A DNA stretch of 64,000 bases from the NCBI GenBank assembly GCA_008973525.1, contig WACJ01000423.1, positions 62,001 through 126,000 of the forward strand, given 5' to 3'. Position 1 is the first letter of the stretch; every line of letters begins with the position of its first letter. The translations under genes and the position numbers were made by a program. Source of the stretch: Stenopsyche tienmushanensis. Its lineage: Eukaryota > Arthropoda > Insecta > Trichoptera > Stenopsychidae. This document shows, piece after piece, positions 10,241 to 20,322 of the stretch. The notes beneath the pieces were generated by a model. That model was not told the DNA's origin. It did no database searches and worked only from the letters and a program-made list of their open reading frames with translations.

Positions 10241-11523
10241 AAAGGAACAATTAAAATAAGGGACTGAGAGAGGAGAATCGGCTCCAAGGCTAAGACCTAA
10301 ATTTTGGAATAACCTTTTCATCAATCAAACACGCATGTATATATTGGCAGATTTTGAATATCTTTTCATTCAAAAACACTGTGTTTAAGTATGAGTGAAA
10401 CTTAATCCTTTGATTGGATGCTTTTGGGTGAGTTTAAAATATATAATTGATTTATTTGGCTTTCTATTATTTATTATGATTTTAAGAAGATCGACAACGT
10501 TTTAAGAAGACCCTATACTTGTGGTTTTTAAGCAGATACGAACAAACTCCGTATTTAGACGACTTTACAGCCTGATTCCGTCGATGTTCGAGTGTATAAT
10601 AAGACGCCATATTTCAATCTCTGTCATTGATTCACTAATCTCCGCACTCAATGTGCGAAAATACTATTTTTTTTTATCATTGTAGTTGGTTTGCAGCATG
10701 TGTGGGAATTCTCATCAACAGGTTAAGGTTCAAATCATACATATTCTTGTGCAGCCCTGCACATTTAAGATTTAGCCGTCGATCTTCAAGGGTATAAATA
10801 TAGATTTAACCGACGACGGTTGCAGTTCCATCGTTCGATGAAGACATAAACTGGTCCACGAATAGTTGCTGTAAAATTCCTCTCCAGTTAATTTAATTAG
10901 CAAGCAACATCTGTAGTCAGCGTCATATCGTCTCAAGATGGATGAGAACAATAAACTGCAGTTTTTGATGTGGAAACTCGTCTGGTTAGCATTTGATTGA
11001 TCGGACCAGTTACAAAATATTCCAACTAGGAAGATATATGACCTCGGGGTAAACTACTTGAAGTGCTCGCAGTCGGATGGATGTTTCCTCATTCGAGCTG
11101 TCTCAAGACACATTTTTACGACCACCGAAATAGAAACTAATACGTGTATTTATATGTGCATAAAACGATGAAATGCATTCCCCGTAGATCAAAGCACTCT
11201 CGGAGGCAATTTTATGCACTCGTCTGACTGCGGATACACCAATTGACATCCACCGTACAAATATTCCAAATTGAGTCGCCGGTCCTTGGCCAAAAATCAA
11301 ACCGGAGAGAGCAAATTTGCCAGGAAGATTTGTTTTCCAACATGTGGCCAAGTGCTTAAGGGTACACCGCCAAAAGACACCGACAAAGAAATACCAAGCC
11401 GAGTTTTCGATCGCTCCAGAAGATGTCTAAAGGTCATTCTGAGGGAGATGAATGATCTTCATTTGACCATTCAAACCCCGCAGAGGATAAAAATCAAGCT
11501 GATTACAATATTATTAATATATT
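10241..11523. other. no gene seen
   Basis: Short frames only. A short direct repeat, TTTTAAGAAGA, occurs near 10481 and 10499. No element is recognised. Confidence 0.55.
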
Positions 11524-11660
11524 AAGTGAACCCAAAAATATTTTGGAACTTTATGTTTAAGCTCAGTTTGTGTTTAGACCCAATGACGGTAACATCTTTA
11601 TTAGTTATTTTATTTGTGGAACTATTGTTAAAAATTATTTTTGTGCAACAGTAAAATTTC
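11524..11660 (+). repeat. D-family mariner end
   Basis: Begins GTGAACCCAAAAATATTTTG and continues AAGCTCAGTTTGTG. Similar to 50415-50545. The terminal motif is that of the D-family mariner whose coding end is seen at 31461-31755. Confidence 0.55.
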
Positions 11661-12828
11661 CAGACTTAAGCACATCAGTAGTTTTTAAGCTGTGGTATGC
11701 GTATCACCCTGATAAAACATATTCCATAATTTATATAATATAATGATTAAATTCATGTATTTAAGTAGTTTATAATAGCTAATGTTGATAGTATCCAAAA
11801 GATGCACATATGCATAACCCGATGGTAATGTATTAATAACAGTTTTGATCATTATAATGGAAAAAATTGTGCAAAATCTTGTATATTTATATCGTGCTTT
11901 CTTAGAAAAATTAGGTTTTTACGCTACGTCAGAATCATTTATTGAGCTAATGATATGAAAATAAGCAAAACAAGCCGTTGGCGTATGCGCAGCAGAAACA
12001 GGAATCATTATCGTGATAACCTCATGAGGGATCACGATCCTTAGTCATACGAAGACCAGAAAAACCCATTAGATTTCGCGATTGAACTTCCAACATTGCT
12101 CATCGCGAGGATCTATTTATACCTCCGACGCATCTATTGTTTATAAATGTCACAAATTTGAAGCTCTGCCAATTACTGGAAAGCATATAATTGTTATTCT
12201 TTGGACGAAGGCAGCGTCGAGGAATTAATCAGTGGAACCAGACGAAAGATTGTCGCCTCGACAATGACTCTGTCGATCATTGGCACCGGTCATATCAAAT
12301 TCTGAGTAAATTACGCAAACGCTGCGATTTTACGCAATCGACATGCGATGCGATGCGTGCATGCAGTTTTTGAGCGCGCCACAAAACCAGTGCTGATTTC
12401 ACGGATCTCGAAAGAAAATTGGATTAAACGTTTCATCTGCCGCTCGCTGCAAATGTATGCAAAAATATTCCATTAAAATCAAACATCGACGCTAAATAAA
12501 TCCAATATGGCCTCACCCCGACAAAGGGGGCCAGATTCTATATAATTTCACGCGTGCATTTGTGCAGAGATGAGGTATTGCATTCGATTGTATTGAACAG
12601 TTTGCAGTGAATGCACTACGTGATTTATTTAAGGAGACATATCAATTTTGCAACGGTTATCCGGAGGGCTTTCTTCCCGATTTCCCGGCATGTGGACGGC
12701 GATCGAACGAAGGCTTTTGTCGAGGTGCTAAATAATTATCTACACAATGAGCTGAAATGTCTGAATTTGCCAACAAGGTGAATAATAAAGGTCTGAGATG
12801 TCTGCAAGAATGCCTTTCGTTGAGCAAA
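11661..12828. other. no gene seen
   Basis: No supported gene or named repeat. Confidence 0.55.
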
Positions 12829-12830
12829 TA

Positions 12831-13374
12831 CGAGGGTCATCTATAAAGTAAGGTTACAACATTTATGTAGAATCGAAAAATGCTTATCTCATCTTCAGTT
12901 TCGGGCATTCATCTTGCACGCAACTTCTTGTAACCAAGTTTTAGTGACATAATATCACCGAGGAGATTTCGAGAAATGCTAGGAAATTCTTCATGAAGGT
13001 CGTCAAGCGTCACACGGTGATCATTTCGCATTCGTTCTTCAATTTTTTGCACAAGTTCGTCAAAAATCGCTGATGATCTCTCACTTCTTGCCTCATCATG
13101 AGTATCAATAAAGCCTTCTATGAATAACTTGACCTATTTCGTGACATATTGTCGACCCATCACATCACTACCATACACTTCCACGAGCTTCCGATGGATA
13201 TTTGCGACGGTATTGTTCTGCAAAGTAAAAAAATGTACGACGGCGCGGATTTCGCAAGTACTGGAGATGACGGAAGCGCGCGACGACTTCTCCATCGGAA
13301 GAATTTACTGTGACTGAACAAAATGGTCGATAAACCTGCGGAATCAAACAATCTTACTATTTAGTTGACCCTAG
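12831..13374 (-). mobile_element. internally deleted SETMAR-like mariner with both TIRs
   Basis: A 544-bp element with TA duplications at 12829-12830 and 13375-13376. The ends read inward CGAGGGTCATCTATAAAGTA and CTAGGGTCAACTAAATAGTA, a good inverted pair. Read on the minus strand it starts MEKSSRASVIS-like (SSDGEVVAR region). It continues with the RKLVEVYGSDVMGRQYVTK HTH and a KIEE..RNDHRVTLDDLHEEF linker, then ISRNLLGDIMS-KLGYKKLRAR. It then jumps directly to the 3' end, so the whole DD34D catalytic domain is missing. An in-frame stop (WV replaced by a stop) and frame changes are present. It is a non-autonomous relic that keeps its ends. Confidence 0.88.
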
Positions 13375-13594
13375 TATATAACTTCATATTAACACTTTTC
13401 AATCGATATGCATAATATGCACTTTCAAAACTAATCGATTGGTTAAGCTCCCAATTGGATTTAGAGATTCATCTATTATAAGCGATATGCCGATCATAGG
13501 GCGCACGTTTGTAATAAGTATTGCTAAGAAATGTATATAATAAGAAAAAATAACTCAATATTTTATTATGCAATCGATATATTTACAATATACT

Positions 13595-13945
13595 TAATAA
13601 GTTCGTACTTAACATGTCTTTCTTTATCGTTTGAGGTCGTTTTTCGCAACTTTATCCATTAAATGCACCAATAATGCCATGTAATATTTGCAATTGATTT
13701 TCGTTTTTGGTAGCATTTGGTGGTTTTCGTCGATTGTTACCCACCGGTGACCGTCTATTTGAATATGGTGTATAACGGTAGGTCTATAATTCATGAATTG
13801 TCACATCCTGTATAAAAAGATCCATTTTATTGTGCTTAAACAGCGCTCTGAATTGTGGACGCCTTGTTGCTATTGATCGAGTGTGAGCAAACGCGACACC
13901 CACTTCGAACAGAGCTTTCTCATGGACGAATGTTGATATAGAATA
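13595..13945 (-). pseudogene. mariner catalytic-region remnant
   Basis: From the right, the minus strand carries an SSVRSG/WVPRLL-type block (about 13835-13940) like that at 2059. It then reads WVTIDENHQMLPKTKINCKY and YMALLVHLMDKVAKND (13625-13760). The INSEYY.ALL.RLK.EI.KKRP region of mariner transposases matches this. The left end, ACTTAATAAGTTCGTA, resembles motifs at 1972, 25020 and 56567 and may be its terminal repeat. It is heavily deleted. Confidence 0.65.
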
Positions 13946-14345
13946 GTGAATACATTGCCTTCTGATATATTTAAGGTGTCAGCTTTCTCATGCAACTATT
14001 TTATGATCCAAACAAATATCAAGTATCTGTCAACCGGTTTAAGTATTTATTTAAAAATAGTGCGGAGCTCAGACGATACAAAGCTAAAAATAGCGGCCTC
14101 GAATGTGTTAACAAAGATAAATAGACTTGCGAAAGAGTATCTAATTTATTGTAAATTATTTAATAGTATATGGCAAAATAATTCATCCAGCAAATTTAGC
14201 CAGATTTATGCGACAAAGTCATCGAAAATTGGACCTCCTGAATACGTGCCTCCAAGCAAAGTTGTGGCAGATATTTAAGCATTATTATAATTCATACTTA
14301 ATGTCATAAAATATTCTTTTGAATAAAATAAAAACTGATGAAATA
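13946..14345 (+). repeat. I-family repeat with a 110-codon frame
   Basis: A dispersed repeat. The segments TTTATTGTAAATTATTTAAT and GAATAAAATAAAAACTGATG match 41055-41097 and 41390-41475. A frame (13946-14278) ends ...SSKIGPPEYVPPSKVVADI. This looks like a protein C-terminus followed by AATAAA at 14322, but I do not recognise it. It may be the tail of a transposon. Confidence 0.45.
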
Positions 14346-15263
14346 TCTCATATATGACTTGTTTTATTTACATTTGAAATCCTAGTGTCTTTATTGAAAT
14401 TCCCTGTAGTTTTTTGCTTAACAGCATTGCCGTGTAAATGCTATTTTATTCAAAAATATAAATATATTTATAAAAAATGATTCGCTTTTTTATATGGCAA
14501 ATAGTTTTCAAAAATACCTGTCCAAGTATATTAGGATAGGTTCGTATATTTACTCGTCTGGTGGTTTATTTTGTCTAGCGCTGAGGGGAGTAAGTGTATC
14601 TGATCAATATGAGATTTGGGACACGGTGGCTCAAAAGCATTTAAACTGGCTTTAATATCAAAAGTGCATGGCTTAAATTATTTCCTAAAAATGATAACAC
14701 GTAAAATTACATTTTTAATTGAATTTCATTTATGGAACATTAATGCCTTCCACGCAAAGAGCTTTTATTGAATCATTTCGGATTAAAATATCATGCTCGT
14801 AATTCGTCGGTTTTAATCGGTTTTTTTTAAGAGCTTCCATAAAAGCCTTGGATTTTTTTCAGCATTATCAGTAACGTATAATTCGAGAAATGTATTTAGA
14901 ACTTAAAACTGCGATAAAACACGCCGATCGGGTTTTCTTCGCGAGATGAAAGACTTACAGTTTCAATATCCGCCGTAGCAAGACATACGCTTCGATAGCG
15001 AGCGCCCTCCCTTCGCCACGTTCGGCGATCGGGGAATTGATACTCTGATACTTACTGAAGCCGAATTGCACCACCGGGTGTTCAGTGATGCGGAATCCAA
15101 TTATCCAGCTGTCGGACACACTGCACAGTGCAGCGTATTTGTATTCTTCCTGATCACCGTACCCCCAGTGCCAGTGGGGAGATTCGCTTCAACCCCCGAA
15201 TAATGCAAAAATAGCGGATATAAAGTCAATAGCAATCCGGTACTCAGAGAATATCAACATAAT
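14346..15263. other. no gene seen
   Basis: No supported gene. GC rises at 14930-15200 without a recognisable frame. Confidence 0.5.
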
Positions 15264-15810
15264 TTGATCAAGGTTGGCCCTCGATTTGCGCGATCCTACA
15301 AAATATATACGTTTGCGCGTTTTTATTTAAACAGGAAGGAGAGATCATCGCGCGTTTCCGTCATCTCCGGTCCATGTAAGATCCGCGCCATCGCTCGTTT
15401 TTTTGACTTTGCAGAACAATACCGCCGCGAATATGCATCGGAAGCTCGTGGAAGTTTATGTTAGTGATGTGATGAGTCGACAACATATCATGAAATGGGT
15501 TATTTTAATCAGAAAAGGCCGTAATGATACTAACGACAAGGCAAGGAGTGAGAGACCATCAGTGATTTCTGACGTATTTGTGCAAAAAATTGAAGAAAAA
15601 GTGCGAAATGATCGCCGTGTGACGCTTGACGATCTTCAAGAATAATATCCTGGAATTTATCGAAGTCTCCTCGGTGATATTGTATCGGAAAAACTTGGTT
15701 ACGAGTAGTTGTATGCAAGATGGGTGCCCAGAATGTTGAAGAGAGATGTGTGCCAGAATGGGTACCACACCGAGCATCGTCACAATTGCGTGACCGCCGC
15801 ATGTGATTTT
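15264..15810 (+). pseudogene. SETMAR-like mariner N-terminal half
   Basis: Plus-strand copy of the same mariner family. It reads ERSSRVSVIS, then CKIRAIARFFDFAEQYRREY. After a frame shift it reads HRKLVEVYVSDVMSRQHIMK, SERPSVISDVFVQKIEEKVR and NDRRVTLDDLQE, then a stop, then IYRSLLGDIVSEKLGY. Beyond ARWVPRML the sequence degenerates, with remains such as CDFFGSF (15805). No catalytic Asp is visible. It is the only copy of this family on the plus strand here. Confidence 0.88.
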
Positions 15811-17320
15811 TTTGGATCATTTTGCACAGCTTTTCTGGACTTTATTGTGACAGTGGGATCCATTATTTTCGAAGAACCGAGTATTTGGCTGTGCGAATAT
15901 GCGTTCATAGAGAATGAGAGGGCGCGATATCCGCGTCTGAACAACGTGGCTCATGACTACTGCGTAAATAAGCCAACTTAGTGACCCGTTTACGTTGCAA
16001 AACCTTCAATTAACCATTCATATTATATTTTTGGCCTACGTGTTAATTCTAACATTCTAGACATTTTCTAGAAAAATATTTCTATATATAAATTATAGAT
16101 TCTTAATGCAACATTGTCGACAAGACACTAAATATGAGAAATGGATAGTATATGATAATGTAAAAAAAATGACTTTCTAGGATAAAAAAAAACTGCATTC
16201 CTATGCTCAAAGCAAGATAAAAACGTAGATGAAGACAAAAATCATTCGGAATTGTTATTTTCATTAAAAATCATCTAGTTTATGTAAAAAACCGAATAGT
16301 AAACTTTTTGAGTTTTGGTTTGAAAAAAATGGATTTCTTTCGGGATGACCTAATATGAAATGAAAAATCTCTTAAGATCTTCAAGCATTGCTTTTATTTT
16401 TGACTGAATCATTAAGAATGGAAAGGTGCATCTTTAGAAAAGTCTTTCCGTTCTTTAATCGCAATGATAAAATACCCATGAGGAAAACATGGAATAGACT
16501 ATACTTTTTTTTTCTTGTATATTTTCAATTTTATTTTAATCGCCCTTGGATATGTTCACTCAGGTTACTCACTGGGTGAGCATTTCCTGAGTTGTTCTAG
16601 ATTTCTAAATTCAAAAACCGTTCATTAAATAATCAATCCAGGCCAAAAGCATTTTTTTTTCTCTGATACTACTAAGGATTGTGTGGGATTCGCATCGATA
16701 ACACTCGATCTGGTCTAATATGATTTAAACGTGCAGTGTATGGGTCGCTTAAATGCCAGCTGGAATAAAAATAAATCCATATCTCGCCGTATAAATTGGT
16801 TCCATTGAAACATGAAAACCTTTTCATTAGGCGCTTCTTTTTTGGCGCGGCATTATAATTTATATTCCATCGGCTCCTCGGAGGGTGATCAGGGCGATCT
16901 CTCTCCTCCGGGCCTCCGATAAATAACTTTTCTCATCCTAAAGACGACTCCGATAACGTGTCCTTCGAGGACCTTCGTCAGGGATGAGTCGTGAGAATAG
17001 GCGAGTGTGTTCGGCGTTATATATTACAATTAACACACTCTTCCTATGCTGACATTGACAAATCGACGTGCAAAAATGGCCGGATACGTTTGAGAAGAGC
17101 GATCGCTAAAAATAGAGCCTCCCAATGGTGCTTGCTCCCATTTCTTCAATCTCGTATGCAGATGGAGTGCCATGTATATGTAATAATGCACCTTTCAACG
17201 TACCCACTCGGTTTTCAATAAGGTAACGGGTTTCATAATCATTCGCGCGTTCAAGTCTTTTATACTGGCAAACTAAGGCAATTAGCATAAAATTGGCCAT
17301 TTAGCAGATCTGACATCCGA

Positions 17321-17346
17321 CCATGGCCCTGAAGTGAGGGCCATGG
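17321..17346. repeat. 10-bp perfect hairpin, 6-nt loop
   Basis: CCATGGCCCT, the loop GAAGTG, then AGGGCCATGG. The stem is GC-rich in AT-rich surroundings. No flanking U-tract or longer stem typical of a microRNA precursor was seen. Confidence 0.7.
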
Positions 17347-17902
17347 CCATTATTTTAATGAAACGGGCGGTGCGAGTGTCAACGCACCTTTATGATGCAT
17401 GGATTCTTGCGTCGGGGGGTGAAGCAAGTCGCCGATTTTTTCAGTCGTAGCTAAAAAATGATAGAACTGATTGACCTAGAAAGACCGAACACATTGAGTA
17501 CTTCCATAATTTTATGATATCAAAACGAATAGTTGCTTATATCGTGCAGATTAAATTGAAGTGCATTTTTTAAGCATTAAAATGCATTTTCGAAGGAGTG
17601 GATTGGAAGCAATGTGTTATAAATAATCGGATCTTTTAGCGGTTTTCTGGTTTATGATATATATAACATTAATATATCAGATCCACTTTAGGTTATTGCT
17701 CTATATAAATTATGACATTAAATGAACCCAATCAATTTCTCAGAATGATTATAGCTTCCGTTTTAAACGAAGAAATCTCCTATGGTAAAAACATAAATTT
17801 ATCCTCATGTTAATTAGCAATAAATTTTCAAATTAAATAGTAAACGGTCGCTTATCAAATAGTCTGCGGTCTACTTATGGTTTCTTATTGTATTGAGTTA
17901 AT

Positions 17903-17929
17903 ACATCCGTTAATAATATCAACGGATGT
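17903..17929. repeat. 9-bp hairpin, 9-nt loop
   Basis: ACATCCGTT, the loop AATAATATC, then AACGGATGT. No further context. Confidence 0.65.
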
Positions 17930-18035
17930 TCATAGATGTGCCATCAATCAAAGTATGCATAAGTCAATTCTTATAATTTTTAACGCAATAGTTTATATTA
18001 ACATTAATATAAATGCAATCAGGCCTGTACGCATC

Positions 18036-18185
18036 GAATATACTATAATTTTCAGGCGCACATTATTAACCAATCAGTGCGCTGATAAATTATGCAGGTG
18101 TGGCTTAAATCGCATAATTATGAATGAATTTAAGATACAATGACAATTAACTCTTTCTAGCGGGAATTGTTTTTAACTACTTTTT
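18036..18185 (+). repeat. F-family repeat, copy 1
   Basis: About 150 bp with the blocks ATTAACCAATCAGTGCGC, GCAGGTGTGGCTTAAAT, TATGAATGAATTTAAGA and ATGACAATTAAC. Similar over the whole length to 48318-48475 (+) and 19321-19474 (-), and in part to 19491-19569 (-). It is non-coding and unnamed. Three of the four copies lie within 2 kb upstream of the candidate promoter. Confidence 0.8.
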
Positions 18186-19320
18186 ATAATTTTTAATATT
18201 GAACAATTGGACACATCCATAAGCAGAAAAATATTTTTACACATAAATATTTTTATAAAATGCATTTATATGAATAAATTGAGCAGGTCATGACTATGTA
18301 ATTTTGCATTTTATTATTCCGGATTCCATGATGTCACATGCATAAATACGTTTATGTACATGTTGAAAGCCACTGGTGTGGTTATCCAGACGAAGTTTAT
18401 AATTCCCAATGATTTCAGCCTCGGTCTAAATTTAAGTTGATAATATTCAATCGATTACCTTCGCGAGAATACGTTCCAAAGGTCACGTAGTATCCTTTAT
18501 TAGGATCACCCGAAATAGACCCATTATGGATATGCTCCTTATTCGATCGTTATGTTTCTCGTTGTAAATATGCGTTTAAATAAGATTTGATTGTAATTGA
18601 TGGATATAAATTCGATCTTATATTTGATTTGATCGTGTCGCCATAAATCGGCACATGAATTGCAGAAGAAGAAAAGGTCAAGCCGGTGTATCGAGATCAT
18701 GCGTGACCCCAAGATGTCATACATTGATGGTCATCATGAGGTCATTGGCAGAGTGTCGAGGACCTCCCTCGGTCGCGTCTCGCCGCGGAATGATACGACG
18801 GCCGTGCGAAACCTCACTTCCCTCCTCGGAGTCGAACGCACACACGCAAACTCTTCGAACACACACTCGAAACGAAGCCGAACCTCGCACATTTCGCTCA
18901 AACAGGGGTACCGAACTGCCAAACGCTAAATGATCCCGATTCATCCCCGGGAACGCTCTCCATTCAATGAGAACATCGATTGAACTGTTCATATTCGATG
19001 CAACAGATGCGTTCTTAGTCATTTTTACTCCAAATGCCGATTGAATGTGTTAATTTCTTCAATTTTTGTATTATGAAAGATAGCATTTTGATCCAATTTA
19101 TATTAAAAATGATTTATAAACAATTTAAAATAATGTAAAACACTTGATTTTAGCAAATATATGCGAATTGTCTTAATAAATTTCATTTGGGCGTTAAAAG
19201 ACATTATTCTATAATGTATAGAAACATTAGATTCCCGATATGTTTGAAAAAAATAACGTTGAAAAAGCATCGAAATAAATGCGTTAACGCATGAAATATA
19301 TTTATGAAATTGAATTTAAA
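18186..19320. other. no gene; GC-richer patch
   Basis: The patch 18660-18935 is clearly GC-rich and open in several frames on both strands, as expected from base composition. I see no protein motif. The rest is AT-rich. Confidence 0.5.
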
Positions 19321-19474
19321 TAACGTAGTTGTTAAAAAACATATCCCGGTGAAAATGTGTTAATTATCGTCGTATTTTAAATTCATTCGTTATTATATTA
19401 TTTAAGTCACCCTGTGTAATTTTAAGCGCATTGATTGGTTAATGATTTATCCCTGGAAATTGTATTAAATTTAT
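19321..19474 (-). repeat. F-family repeat, copy 2
   Basis: Reverse-oriented copy. Read on the minus strand it holds ATTAACCAATCAATGCGC, CAGGGTGACTTAAAT and ACGAATGAATTTAAAATACG, plus CACCGGGATATGTT. It is followed in tandem by a partial copy. Confidence 0.75.
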
Positions 19475-19490
19475 TATTATTATTATTTCT

Positions 19491-19569
19491 TATTTAAGCC
19501 ACACCTACGTATTTTCAAACGCATTATTGGTTATCGATTTATGTCTGAAAATTGTACTATATTCATTGA
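19491..19569 (-). repeat. F-family repeat, partial copy 3
   Basis: The minus strand reads CAATGAATATAGTACAATTT, then ATAACCAATAATGCG and ACGTAGGTGTGGCTTAAAT. It stops at the core's right half. With copy 2 it forms a head-to-tail pair. Confidence 0.7.
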
Positions 19570-19844
19570 ATGTGGGACATTTTTTATTTGATTTATTGTT
19601 AACGTGTTTTATTAATATTTAATTTCTTTGTGATGGTGTTTATATTGTTTGAAAAAATATTTTTGAATTTATGCTGATTGGGGTGAATGCTTAAATGTGG
19701 AGTTGTTTGAGTCAAATTGCAATGATGTAAAAGTGGCTCTCGGTCCATGGAGTGGTGACTTCTGCAGCATCTGAGGTCGGAGCTCGCAGGTCTGGGCTCG
19801 GCTACCCCCGAGGCGAAGGCGAAGGCGCTAGGGGGGCCCTCTGG

Positions 19845-19925
19845 CCAATCGCACTCCCCTCCGCTCCTCCCGCCGCCTCCCCGAGTATTTAAAGTATGAG
19901 TGCATCGCCGACGCAGAGTTCATTC
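19845..19925 (+). promoter_or_regulatory. candidate RNA polymerase II core promoter
   Basis: GC- and C-rich island with GGCCAATCG (CCAAT at 19845-19849) and a CT-rich stretch (CCCCTCCGCTCCTCCCGCC). A TATA-like box, TATTTAAAG, lies at 19886-19894. Start-site candidates are 19915 (CAGAG) and 19922 (TTCATTC), 29-36 bp downstream of the TATA box. The CCAAT-to-start spacing of about 70 bp is typical. The GC content contrasts sharply with the surrounding DNA. A long GC-rich leader and a splice donor follow. No transcript evidence is available. Confidence 0.6.
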
Positions 19926-20322
19926 GCGGACGAATCCTCAAGCATCTCGTACCTCATCCTCGTACATGTGCATCCGATAGAAATTAATAGACATTCGCAT
20001 CCCAGTTCGCGTCGGAGGCTGCGATCAGCCATGCAACGTCCGGGCTCGCCGAATCACTCGTAGATCGGTGCCCTTAAAAAAGTTTCGAATCGGCAGCTTC
20101 GTCTCGCGGACGAGAGTTCAGGTGGTTGAGTTTCCACCGCTCGGACTGCCAGGCTAGTGTGTGTCGAGTGGTCGCGGCTCGGGCTCGGGCTCGACTTCTG
20201 GCCTGAGAGGCTGCTGTGGTCAGTCGTAACCTGACAGCGGCCGAAGAAGGACGCGGATCGGGTGTCGAGGCTTGTGGACCGAGACTGGACCCGCTCAATT
20301 TCCCGACTTTTTTTTTATAACG
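19915..20322 (+). other. candidate non-coding first exon (5' UTR)
   Basis: About 400 nt of GC-rich sequence starting at the promoter and ending ATAACG just before GTAAGC (donor GT at 20323-20324). No long frame starts here. Spliced in silico to the exon at 60490, the frame of the downstream ATG (60511) runs back to an in-frame stop near 20229 without another ATG. That fits a 5' UTR. The exon end is a prediction. A weaker donor (CAG followed by GTGGTT) sits near 20120. Confidence 0.5.
19966..20063 (+). promoter_or_regulatory. two short upstream ORFs
   Basis: The candidate leader contains two ATGs, each with a quick stop. The first (19966-19980) encodes MCIR, the second (20031-20063) encodes MQRPGSPNHS. 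Short upstream ORFs often lower translation of the main frame. Here this is inference. Confidence 0.45.

Larger units (their letters stand above)
15811..18035. other. no gene; two hairpins
   Basis: No supported coding region. The stretch holds hairpins at 17321-17346 and 17903-17929 and a slightly GC-richer patch at 16860-17180. Confidence 0.5.
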
